Made by a program: the position numbers and the translations under genes. The notes under the pieces are model-generated. The model did not search any database and had not been told where the DNA came from. It saw only the letters and a list, made by a program, of their open reading frames with translations. A stretch of 45,640 bases of DNA. It comes from Hallerella porci. Lineage in GTDB: Bacteria; Fibrobacterota; Fibrobacteria; Fibrobacterales; Fibrobacteraceae. This document shows positions 23,715-32,512 of the stretch, one piece after another; the first letter of the stretch is position 1, and each line of letters opens with the position of its first letter. The stretch covers positions 1-45,640 of the forward strand of contig NZ_QGHD01000020.1 of NCBI RefSeq assembly GCF_003148885.1. The letters run 5' to 3'.

Positions 23715-26700
23715 ATGGCGGATGATCTGTATCACAAACTTTTAAATCTTCGAGACGCTTCCTTTGACTTAGACTTCAAAAGTCGGCTTTTGAATTTTGT
23801 GCCAAACGCAAAATTTCAAACCCCGCTTCTTTCGGAAGATGGAATTTCTTTTTTTGAACGATGGACGCGGAACCCGGTTGCGCTGCCTCTTTCAATGTTT
23901 GCGCCGACTAATGCGGCATTTTCGGAAAAAAATCAAAGCGACCTTTTCGCCGATTTCCGCTATGCGCTGCGCATTTTTGAAGAAGGCACGGGAGAACAAA
24001 ACGCATTCCTCGCCGTCGGTTTTCTGAAATCGCAAGGAATGGCGCCGCTGCTTTTATTCCCGATTCAAATCGACGTGAAAACTCTCACCGTTTCCCTCGC
24101 CGAGAGCCTCCCGATTGAAAATGTTCCACTGCGGCTCAAAAATAAAAACGTCGTTCAGCTGCCCGCAGCCAAAGAATTTATCCGCGAAAAAAATTTTGAC
24201 ATCCGCGAATACTTTGCAGCCGTCGCCCAAGCGATTAGAACGATGCCCGATTGGCGCAGCACTTCGCGCGGAATGTTCCTCGGATTCTACGATGCCGCAG
24301 GACTTTATGCCTTTAGCGATGCCGATGATTCGGCTTGGAATCACAGCGAAGAAAACAGCAAACTTCTTTCGCAGTTACTTTCTCCCGAAGGATTTCACGT
24401 GGTCGAATCCGATCTCGACAGCCGTAATCCCGATGAAATTTTTGATCCGGTGTCGCATTATTTTGTGCACACTCTCGATTCCGAAGCGAATACTTCCCTT
24501 CTCGAATCGCTTTCGCCCGAAAATTCTCTTTACGTTGTCGAAACGCCGCCGGGCTCTTCGCGCGAAGAATTTTTAGCCAATTTCATTGCCGAAAGCGTTT
24601 CCACCGGTAAAAAAGTTTTGCTGACTTACCGCAAAAAAATTTCGCTCGTCCGCTTTGAAAAATTGTGGAATCGCCAGCGGCCCGATTACAAAGATATCAC
24701 CTTAGAAAAATCCCGCGAAACTCTTTCTCAAACCCGAAACACATTAGTCGCTTACAATAACGCAGTCAATCACCCGATTCCTGTCGGAAATTGCACATTA
24801 TCCGAAGCGCTCACGATGCTTGCGCAAGCGGGAACGCACAAAAAAGTTTGGCCCGATTCGACATTTAACGGTTCCGAAAATTTAAGCCGCGAAGAATTTC
24901 ATTCAGCGCAAAGCAATCTGCAAGATTTACTCGAAATTTTAGAACGCGATGAAGCGAAGAAATCTTTGATCGCCTACAAAGGCGTTGCCCTAGATGCGAC
25001 AAATGAATTGCAACGCAAACGTCTCGCGTCAAAGCTCAAAAAAACAGTCGCGGAATTTTCCACCCTTTCTACTCTTGCCGATAGCGTCGCCAATGTTCTT
25101 TTCTTTAATCAAAGCATCGACATTCAAACTCTTTCGGATTTAGGAATAGCGATTTCTCCCGATTTCAATAGTGCTACGCCATCCTTTGACGGTTGGACTT
25201 TAGAATCCAAAGATTGGAGCACATTTAAAGATTCGTTGTTAGCGCTTCCAAATGCTGGCGCCACTTGGTCGGAATTTCGTCGCACCGGTTCTCCCATTTA
25301 CGTCGATGGCGCAATCAATATGCAGCTCGGCGCTGCCCGCGAAATTTTAAAAGAAAATCAAGATCGCACCTTCAAAGCTTTTTCGGAATACTATCATAAC
25401 GCGCGGAAAACTCTGCTCAAAACTTTGAAAGATCCGCGCCTAGGGAAAAAAGACGAAGACCTTTTAGCGCTGACCGATAAACTCATTCAGCTGCAAGATG
25501 CGAAAAAACTTTATACGAATACCTCGGCATTAGCGGGTCGCCTTTTGGGAAAAGATTGGCTATTTGAACACACCAACTGGATTGTGCTCGACGCCAAGCT
25601 CCGCTGGTTTTACAACTTCCGCAAAAAAGTGGAAAAATCCGAAAACGCTTCGCTTTCATTCGCTATCCTTTCCAAGTACAATCAAATCAAAGATCAAATC
25701 AGCGATGCCGCTGCTCTCCGCGAACTTTGCGAAAACGCCCGCACCGATTTTGAAGACCTTTGCCGCGAATTGGATTTTTCAAAAATTGCCGATTACAATA
25801 GCGTGACCGAGCAAGCTGAACTCGTCAAAAAATGGGAAGATGCTCTTCCACTTTTACCGATTTACACCCAAATTCAATCGAAGAGAAATGAGCTCAAAGC
25901 GCAAAATCTCGACGAACTTGAAAAAGCGATTATCGGTGATCACGCGGGCAAAGAATTTCTTTCCAGAGAATTTTCACGATTCTGGAGTTCAGATCAAATT
26001 CAGCGCGCCTGTAAAATTTTCCCCGAGCTCTTTTCGTCTACGCCGAAAGTGCACACGAAACGCGCCCGCGATTTCCGCGAAGCGACCGATGATTTGTGCA
26101 TGATGAATTTGCGTTTTGCCAAAGATGCGGTGCAAAAAAATCCGAAATTGCTCACAATTCTTCCCGCTGGGAAAGTGGCTGCGCAAATTGAAAAAACGGC
26201 GAAACTTTTTGATGTCGCAGTTATTCTCGACGCCGAATCCGTCCCGCCGATGCAAGCGATGCCTGCGATTCTTCGGGCAAAACGTGCGGTGCTTTTTGGC
26301 GATTCCAATTTACCGACGGCGCCATTCCCGAATATTTTTGGCCAAGAACGGAACGCCACATTTATCGCATCGCAATTCGAAAGTATTCTTTCTTATTCGC
26401 TGTATAAAGGCGCACCGCTTTCTTTCCTCGCATTAAATTGTCGGCATAAACATCCGATTTTAATCGAATTTGCCAATCAAAATTTCTACGGGCAAAAAAT
26501 CAAAAAATTGCCGCCGCCCAATTCCGAAATTCCTTCGGATTTGCAAATCATCGTCGAAAAAAATATTTCGCAGGCGATTGCCGATGCCGCAGCCAAACAT
26601 GTCGAACAGCATCCGATGCAATCTCTCGGCATTATCGTTTTTACCGAAGAGCGCCGCAAAAGCGTTTTCCAAGCGATTGAAAAGAAAGTTCACGAACATC

Positions 26701-27806
26701 CCGATTTAGGATTTTTCTTTTCGCCCAAAGATATTTTACGCGATCCGTATGTGAGTTTGCCCGAAGAAGCTTCCGGAAATTTCCGCGATGTTCTCTTCGT
26801 TTGTGCAGAACCCGCCGCCGCGATTGCGGGACAAGGAATGAATGCCAAATGCGTGAATGTTTGTGCAACGCATGCGCTTTCTTCGCTCCGAATTTTTGTG
26901 AATGACTTGCCCGAAAAAACGGTTTCGACGAATGCGGGAATTCGCGCATACTCCGAATTTTTACAGTTTGCGAAAAATTTCAAATCGGTGAGTCTTTTCA
27001 AAGCGAGTCCGCTGCTTTCTTCTTTTGAAGAACAAATTGTGCAAAATATCGGCAACGGAAAATGCCAACTAGAAAAGAATTGGAACTATAATGGCGCTGC
27101 CATTTTATTCGCCGTCCACGATGAAAATAATCCGGAACATTTTTTAATCGGCATTGAAAATGATTCGTCGAACGGATTTTTGCGGGAATCGGTCGAAGAC
27201 CGCTTGTATTTGCGACATAAAATTTTGGAGCAACTCGGTTGGAAAATTATTCCGCTTTGGTGCCCGAATTGGTTCCGCTCAACCGCCGACGAATGCGAAC
27301 ATATTCTGACGACGATTGCTGTGGAACAAAGTGTAGCGCCACCGCCTCGTGAGAAAAACGAAGAAGAGGAAGCTCCCGCCGAATTGCACGTGGAACCTTA
27401 TACCATCGTCAATCCGAAAATCGAAGGAACTGTGCACGATGTGCCCTTTCCCGATTTAGCGCCAAAACTTTTGATTTTGCAAATGAAATTTTTCATCGAT
27501 GCAGAATCCCCGCTGCACGAAAAAAGCCTCATTCGCCGCGTTTTGCATTTGCACGGTTTACACCGCGCAGGTCCCGCCGTCGTTCGCGCCATCAAGAATG
27601 CGATTACACAAGGACTTGTCCGCAAAGCGTTTATTAAAACCGGCTCCTTCTTCTATTCGGTAACGCCGAAGCCTATCGTTTTACGCGATCGTTCTGCGCT
27701 TCCGGAAGAAGAACGCAAGCTGATTTTCGTTTCGCCCGAAGAACGTGAACTTTTCCCAGCGGGTACCGATGAGCAAACGATAAAAGAAACTCTTGGTTTA
27801 ATTTAG
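23715..27806 (+). CDS. Giant DUF4011/DUF3320 SF1 helicase-nuclease homologue with eroded catalytic motifs
   Basis: A 1363-residue cytoplasmic protein. The N-terminus (KLLNLRDASFDLDFKSRLLN) matches the DUF4011 start. Helicase elements are in the right order but altered: ETPPGSSREEF at 278-284 in place of a Walker A PPGTGKS; VILDAESVPPMQAMPAILRA at 839-842 in place of DEAS; VNVCATHALSSLRIF at 1048-1055 in place of NVATTRARRRL. A Vsr-like MTES_1575 nuclease region follows (about 1113-1198) with HFLIGIENDSSNGF. The winged-helix DUF3320 lies at about 1249-1310. Relatives act in defence or DNA repair. This one is probably not an ATPase, yet the long frame is intact. It stands alone, with a strong terminator. 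Confidence 0.8.
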   Translation: MADDLYHKLLNLRDASFDLDFKSRLLNFVPNAKFQTPLLSEDGISFFERWTRNPVALPLSMFAPTNAAFSEKNQSDLFADFRYALRIFEEGTGEQNAFLAVGFLKSQGMAPLLLFPIQIDVKTLTVSLAESLPIENVPLRLKNKNVVQLPAAKEFIREKNFDIREYFAAVAQAIRTMPDWRSTSRGMFLGFYDAAGLYAFSDADDSAWNHSEENSKLLSQLLSPEGFHVVESDLDSRNPDEIFDPVSHYFVHTLDSEANTSLLESLSPENSLYVVETPPGSSREEFLANFIAESVSTGKKVLLTYRKKISLVRFEKLWNRQRPDYKDITLEKSRETLSQTRNTLVAYNNAVNHPIPVGNCTLSEALTMLAQAGTHKKVWPDSTFNGSENLSREEFHSAQSNLQDLLEILERDEAKKSLIAYKGVALDATNELQRKRLASKLKKTVAEFSTLSTLADSVANVLFFNQSIDIQTLSDLGIAISPDFNSATPSFDGWTLESKDWSTFKDSLLALPNAGATWSEFRRTGSPIYVDGAINMQLGAAREILKENQDRTFKAFSEYYHNARKTLLKTLKDPRLGKKDEDLLALTDKLIQLQDAKKLYTNTSALAGRLLGKDWLFEHTNWIVLDAKLRWFYNFRKKVEKSENASLSFAILSKYNQIKDQISDAAALRELCENARTDFEDLCRELDFSKIADYNSVTEQAELVKKWEDALPLLPIYTQIQSKRNELKAQNLDELEKAIIGDHAGKEFLSREFSRFWSSDQIQRACKIFPELFSSTPKVHTKRARDFREATDDLCMMNLRFAKDAVQKNPKLLTILPAGKVAAQIEKTAKLFDVAVILDAESVPPMQAMPAILRAKRAVLFGDSNLPTAPFPNIFGQERNATFIASQFESILSYSLYKGAPLSFLALNCRHKHPILIEFANQNFYGQKIKKLPPPNSEIPSDLQIIVEKNISQAIADAAAKHVEQHPMQSLGIIVFTEERRKSVFQAIEKKVHEHPDLGFFFSPKDILRDPYVSLPEEASGNFRDVLFVCAEPAAAIAGQGMNAKCVNVCATHALSSLRIFVNDLPEKTVSTNAGIRAYSEFLQFAKNFKSVSLFKASPLLSSFEEQIVQNIGNGKCQLEKNWNYNGAAILFAVHDENNPEHFLIGIENDSSNGFLRESVEDRLYLRHKILEQLGWKIIPLWCPNWFRSTADECEHILTTIAVEQSVAPPPREKNEEEEAPAELHVEPYTIVNPKIEGTVHDVPFPDLAPKLLILQMKFFIDAESPLHEKSLIRRVLHLHGLHRAGPAVVRAIKNAITQGLVRKAFIKTGSFFYSVTPKPIVLRDRSALPEEERKLIFVSPEERELFPAGTDEQTIKETLGLI

Positions 27807-27830
27807 CGCAGCTTCGCTGCGAAAGAGAAA

Positions 27831-27859
27831 ATCGCGCGCCAAAGGCGCGCGATTTTTTT
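27831..27859 (+). terminator. Rho-independent terminator of the giant helicase-like gene
   Basis: ATCGCGCGCC (27831-27840) pairs perfectly with GGCGCGCGAT (27844-27853) around AAA and runs into seven T. Confidence 0.9.
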
Positions 27860-27889
27860 ATCCATTTTTTTCAAAGAAAAAAATGGATA
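27859..27889. terminator. AT-rich perfect hairpin between two terminators
   Basis: A 14-bp stem (27859-27872 with 27876-27889) made of TATCCATTTTTTTC and its complement around AAA. It lies between the plus- and minus-strand terminators, separating the two convergent giants. Confidence 0.6.
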
Positions 27890-27895
27890 AAAAAA

Positions 27896-27912
27896 GCCCC
27901 GCGTAGCGGGGC
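27896..27912 (-). terminator. Rho-independent terminator of the fibro-slime gene
   Basis: GCCCCGC (27896-27902) pairs with GCGGGGC (27906-27912). On the minus strand the stem is followed by a run of T, 21 bases after the fibro-slime stop. Confidence 0.9.
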
Positions 27913-27932
27913 TTTTGCTTTTAGATTCCACT

Positions 27933-30900
27933 TTACTTGGTAATGCGGCGGACGCCCCATGTCTGCGTCACGTTGTGCTTACCCTTCTTCCCTTGCATCG
28001 GAATTGTCGCATGAGTACTGAGCTTTGCAATATAAGCGCCAGTTCCTGCGAGGCGACCCTTCGAAGTCACCATGTCCCAAGCGAGGTAAACGTAACCGCG
28101 GTTGTTACGGCAATCGCCGCCGAAGAATTCCTTATCCGAGCAAGCGATCGAGCCCGACTTGTGCGCCACATAAGTGCCGAGATTTGTGAAGATATCCAAT
28201 TCATAATGGAGCTTCACATCGTCGATCGAAATCTTGCCCGCTGCGATTAACGAATCCAACTTCGGATCGGTCAAGATGTTGCCCATATCCGTGCGGATAA
28301 TATAACCGAGAGTATGCGGATACTTTTCTGCCAATGTTCCGATGGAATCATAAATTCCCATGAAATACGGCTGAATAATCGGAGCGTCCACATCGGTTTC
28401 CGTCGTGACAGTTCCCATCTTAATGCTTGCGATGGTCGACGGAGCGTCACCTTCCAAAAGCATCCACGGAGAAGGAACAACCACATCGTAATCGGTCAAA
28501 GCGTTGCCGTTTGCATCGGTGAGTTCGCCCGCTTTCGCACGGACAAAGTCACCCGACTGCGGAATCGTTCCGCTCGATGTATTGTAGAACATCGTCACAT
28601 TCGAATCGACCACATTGGCATTTGCCGCAAGCACTTCTTTGTACTTTGCCGAGCCGACTAAGTCTGCTGCCGAACGCAGATAATACATGAAGAGCGAACG
28701 GACATTTTCACCCGTATAAGCGAGCGGTTCCGAGAAAGTGATGCGAACTTGGAAGAGTCCATCGGACATTTCCGAAATCGTTCCGCGGGTAATAATCGGA
28801 GCCACCTTATCCGTAATGGATTTATCGAAGCCTTGATTGGCGACGACACCATTCTTCTTAAAGCGTGCCCAAGAATTGATTGTCGCAGCGGAATTCACGG
28901 TCTGCGGTTTTGTCGAAAGCGAAAGTCCACTAAAGACGAGGATAGAATCGTAGAGAGTTCCGTTTTCAATCGTCTTGGCAGCCTTCTTAATTTGCTCAGT
29001 CGTAATCGTCACCGTTTCCGTCGTATCCGTCGACCACTTCACCACGATGGAATCTGGGAGAGAGTCCAACTTGAACGGACGATGGTAACGAATCCAAAGA
29101 GAATCGGCAATACCGTCTAAATATTCGTCGCGGGTAAAGGCTTGATCCAAGCCGGCGTAAGTTTTTGCTTCGCCCTTAGAATCGAAGACCATCACAGAAT
29201 CCGGAATTGGTACCGGCGGTTCGCTAAAGACAAGTCCTTTATATGTCGCAGAAATCAGCGGATTTTCTGTAGCGACAACAGACATTATAGCGCTATCGAG
29301 CGAAGTTCCGCTCGGATAAAGCATTGTCGAACGGAAGCGAATTTCCGCTTTTCCTTCGACCATTTCGAGAGCAAGACCGCTCACGCCAGCCGAAGAAGTC
29401 GCTTCATCCACCATCAAACCATAAGAGCAAGAGGTGCACGGAAGTCCCGTTGTCGGATCGAACATCAACACGTAAGCCTTGTATTCTGCACCGCGATAAA
29501 GAATCGAATCCGAGCTGATATTCCAGTTACCGTATGCCGGATTTAATTGTTTTTCGTAGGTCGAATCCATGAAGGCGATTGCAGGGAGAGTAAAGGTCAA
29601 CGCGAGCTTTTTATTGCGCACCCAAATATTTTTCACAATCGAAGCATTCGTCATCGCCGAAAGCGGAACGGTTGCCCACAGCGTATCAATACCGCGAAGA
29701 CCCACTTCTTGACGATCCGCATTGGTTAACGCAATCGGAGCTGCGCTATCTGCATAAACCATTAAGCCATCATCAAAGGAAACGGTATATTTTTCGCCGA
29801 CTGCACTTTCCAAGTCCACATCCAAATTGCCGTCTTCCAAAGCATCGCCGATTGCACCGACATAAACCGGAATACGTATTCCCGCCATTGCCGATGTCTT
29901 TACCTGATAAATGTGACCGGTCGAATCCTTACCGTTAGCGATCATCACATCCAAGTTACCAGCGACACGGAGAGTCGCAATCGTGGACTTTTTATTGTTC
30001 ACCGAAGCGATAAGCTTATAAGTGCCCGAAGGAAGGCCTGCAACCGCTTTCTTATCGATTACCGGCTGATACCAACTTGAAGAGAAGTCTATTGCGCCAA
30101 AGAATTTCTTTTGACCTGCAGCATAAGCGGTGCTGAAATACGATTCATCGTAAGTTTCGCCGCTCGCTGTCGTATAAGGCTTGCTTCCCTTCCAGAGAGA
30201 ATAAGTCAAAGTCACAATGCCTTGCATCTTTTCGTTGCAATACACCTTTTCTTCGGTTGCCGAAGCACCGGAAAGTGCAGCAGCGCAGTCACCAGCACCG
30301 GTTTCTTTATAGCAAATGTTGTAACGATCACCGGTTCCCGAATAAGTCGTATCCCTAGAACGTTCCAAACCTTGGCTCTGTTGAATATACATGTTCGTGT
30401 TAATGCGAACGTTACTCATCGTCGTTCTGCGGTCGCAGAAGAAGATATCCAAATCGTAGGTTTCGCCTTCGACGAATTTATTGCCATTCTTATCGGTCAA
30501 ATTATCGAGAACAGCGTAACCAGGTGCAGCCAAGTGCGTTCCACCCAAGTCTACAGCGAGTTTTCCACCGATAAAGACCCAAATATCATCGTCCCCGCGG
30601 AAGTTGAAGCGAAGACCCGGCTTATAAACAAACTGCGCATGGCTTTCAAAGCAGAACTGCTGATTGCGTCCCGTTTTCGAAGTCCAACGAGGTGTCCCTG
30701 TTGCAGCCGTTTTTTCGGTACCATCCACATAAGACGGCCAACCTGCCGGTTTATTGTCTTGACAAGACCAACCGAGGAAGCAGAATTCTGCCGAAGCCCC
30801 TAAACCAAGCCAAGTCTTAATTGCCGGAACATCATCATCACCGTTTGCAAAGCGACCGGAGCAATCGTCAACTCCGCCTTCCCAACCGCCGCCGTTGCAA

Positions 30901-32279
30901 AGCAAGTCGATTTTTTGTGCATTTTCTACCGGATCCATTTCGCGTAAAAGCGGTCCGACAAACACAGGGCCTTCGGCTAAACGCTTTGTACGAGCCGCCG
31001 GAACCGGCGAAGAACCGTAAGAAGTCATCACATCAGCATCGGTTGTCAGTTCTGTCGGATAATAACCACCTTGAGCGGTAACGCCTTCACTTGTATAATA
31101 ATCGGAATTGAATTCCCATTTGCCATAAGCATCACGGCTAAATGTCAAGTCATGGCAAGTCATTTCGTTCACGCCCGTCGTCGGGTGGAAAAGCTGATTA
31201 AAGAAATCTTGATTGATAAAGCAAGTTTCGCCCATACCGCCCATCGCAGCGGTTTTTAGAAGCGGCTTTTTATCGGCGCTAAGCGTATCTTGCACAATAT
31301 TGTGAGTCACACCAATGCAAGCGTTCACCGCCGCTTGCGCAGTCGCAGCATCCACGCCTTGAGCACCAAATTGGCAGCCTTCGCCCCCTGCGCTATAGCA
31401 AGAGAACGCCGGATGCAAAGAAGCATCGGTATCATAAATAATCGCGGCGAGTTTGTAGCTGCAGTTTCCATCTACTGCGGGGTCAGTAATCGAGAAGCCT
31501 TTATCCGCTTCGTTCATCGTTTCAGACCACATTCCCGCATCCGAAACAAAATAAAGACTATTGGAATTAAATGAAGTGAAAATATCGTTCATCGGAATCG
31601 GAGTCGGAGCAGATCCTGCGCCGTCAAAGCCATCCCAACCGATAATTTCTTCGCGTTCCGAGTCCGAATCGCGGTAAATCGTCACCGCAGACGGAGGAGT
31701 TTCATTAAACCAAATGTAATAGAACCAACCGCAGCGATCCGGATCTGTCTTCATCGCAACGCCGGTCACACCGCCATCGGTACTGAGCATCGGAACCGAG
31801 CTATTCCAAATCGATTCTTCGGGAGGAAGGAAGTAGAAATACTTTGCGTTAGGAGGATCCGTAGAAATGGCGGTTTTGCCAGCGGTCGTCGGATCTTCGT
31901 AAATATAAAGGGTGGATGCCGTACCGAAGTCACTGCAAGTAAACTTATCGCCCTGGTCCCAGCCAGTTTCGTTGTACACGCTTTTTGTAATGCCGTAGTC
32001 ATTCCAGCCGCCTTCCGATGCGGCAAAGAAGAAGTTATCGGCATACTGAGAACCATATTCCAAAGTATTGATCACATACCAGCCGTCGGAAAGAGATGTA
32101 GACGGCAACAAATTAAATGCCCCATCTACCACCAAATACATGGAATTCCAACCACCTGGATTCGCTACATAGATCGTTCCCGAGCAACTGAGCGCCCAAG
32201 ACGAACCCATTCCAAATAGGAGAGCAAAGCCAAATACAAGCTTTGCAAGCCAGTTTGTGACGTTTTTAGCTTTTTTCAT
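27933..32279 (-). CDS. Fibro-slime domain surface protein (adhesin candidate)
   Basis: A 1448-residue exported protein. The signal peptide (LVFGFALLFGMGSSWALS) is followed by beta-rich N-terminal modules with aromatic residues. The fibro-slime domain (about 350-640) contains the PA14-like hallmark FNFRGDDDIWVFIGGKLAVD near residue 560 and YDLDIFFCDRRTTMSNVRIN. Paired cysteines suggest disulphides. Later Ig-like repeats lead to a C-terminal WDMVTSKGRLAGTGAYIAKL, a FlgD-like fold often seen at the end of exported proteins. In F. succinogenes, fibro-slime proteins are outer-membrane proteins linked to cellulose adhesion. ATG 32279 has GGAG at 5 bases. It is transcribed alone, with its own terminator. 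Confidence 0.9.
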   Translation of the reverse strand: MKKAKNVTNWLAKLVFGFALLFGMGSSWALSCSGTIYVANPGGWNSMYLVVDGAFNLLPSTSLSDGWYVINTLEYGSQYADNFFFAASEGGWNDYGITKSVYNETGWDQGDKFTCSDFGTASTLYIYEDPTTAGKTAISTDPPNAKYFYFLPPEESIWNSSVPMLSTDGGVTGVAMKTDPDRCGWFYYIWFNETPPSAVTIYRDSDSEREEIIGWDGFDGAGSAPTPIPMNDIFTSFNSNSLYFVSDAGMWSETMNEADKGFSITDPAVDGNCSYKLAAIIYDTDASLHPAFSCYSAGGEGCQFGAQGVDAATAQAAVNACIGVTHNIVQDTLSADKKPLLKTAAMGGMGETCFINQDFFNQLFHPTTGVNEMTCHDLTFSRDAYGKWEFNSDYYTSEGVTAQGGYYPTELTTDADVMTSYGSSPVPAARTKRLAEGPVFVGPLLREMDPVENAQKIDLLCNGGGWEGGVDDCSGRFANGDDDVPAIKTWLGLGASAEFCFLGWSCQDNKPAGWPSYVDGTEKTAATGTPRWTSKTGRNQQFCFESHAQFVYKPGLRFNFRGDDDIWVFIGGKLAVDLGGTHLAAPGYAVLDNLTDKNGNKFVEGETYDLDIFFCDRRTTMSNVRINTNMYIQQSQGLERSRDTTYSGTGDRYNICYKETGAGDCAAALSGASATEEKVYCNEKMQGIVTLTYSLWKGSKPYTTASGETYDESYFSTAYAAGQKKFFGAIDFSSSWYQPVIDKKAVAGLPSGTYKLIASVNNKKSTIATLRVAGNLDVMIANGKDSTGHIYQVKTSAMAGIRIPVYVGAIGDALEDGNLDVDLESAVGEKYTVSFDDGLMVYADSAAPIALTNADRQEVGLRGIDTLWATVPLSAMTNASIVKNIWVRNKKLALTFTLPAIAFMDSTYEKQLNPAYGNWNISSDSILYRGAEYKAYVLMFDPTTGLPCTSCSYGLMVDEATSSAGVSGLALEMVEGKAEIRFRSTMLYPSGTSLDSAIMSVVATENPLISATYKGLVFSEPPVPIPDSVMVFDSKGEAKTYAGLDQAFTRDEYLDGIADSLWIRYHRPFKLDSLPDSIVVKWSTDTTETVTITTEQIKKAAKTIENGTLYDSILVFSGLSLSTKPQTVNSAATINSWARFKKNGVVANQGFDKSITDKVAPIITRGTISEMSDGLFQVRITFSEPLAYTGENVRSLFMYYLRSAADLVGSAKYKEVLAANANVVDSNVTMFYNTSSGTIPQSGDFVRAKAGELTDANGNALTDYDVVVPSPWMLLEGDAPSTIASIKMGTVTTETDVDAPIIQPYFMGIYDSIGTLAEKYPHTLGYIIRTDMGNILTDPKLDSLIAAGKISIDDVKLHYELDIFTNLGTYVAHKSGSIACSDKEFFGGDCRNNRGYVYLAWDMVTSKGRLAGTGAYIAKLSTHATIPMQGKKGKHNVTQTWGVRRITK

Positions 32280-32372
32280 AGTTTCTCCAAAACCAATCGC
32301 AGCATCCCAACCACGAGAGTTGCATATGACGACCCAAGAACGGCTTAGCTAAAAGTCGTTCTCATTCGCTTG

Positions 32373-32407
32373 AAAACTATCCTTTTTTACGAAAAAAGGG
32401 TAGTTTT
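32373..32407. terminator. Bidirectional hairpin after the SNF2 helicase gene
   Basis: AAAACTATCCTTTTTT (32373-32388) and AAAAAAGGGTAGTTTT (32392-32407) pair with a single mismatch. It lies about 105 bases after the SNF2 gene stop and upstream of the fibro-slime gene. The rest of 32280-32512 holds no gene that I can see. Confidence 0.6.
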
Positions 32408-32512
32408 TTCTCTATTTCTCTAAAATTTTACGATTCTGAGTGATAAAAAACGCATTTTTTTGAAATTTAAGCAATTCAAAAGTAGAGAAACAGCACAAAA
32501 TATTTGAGAATT

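Noticed and set aside
30111-30803. A 230-codon plus-strand frame opposite the fibro-slime gene
   Set aside because: It is low complexity in pattern, has no ribosome binding site and lies wholly within a recognised gene on the other strand.
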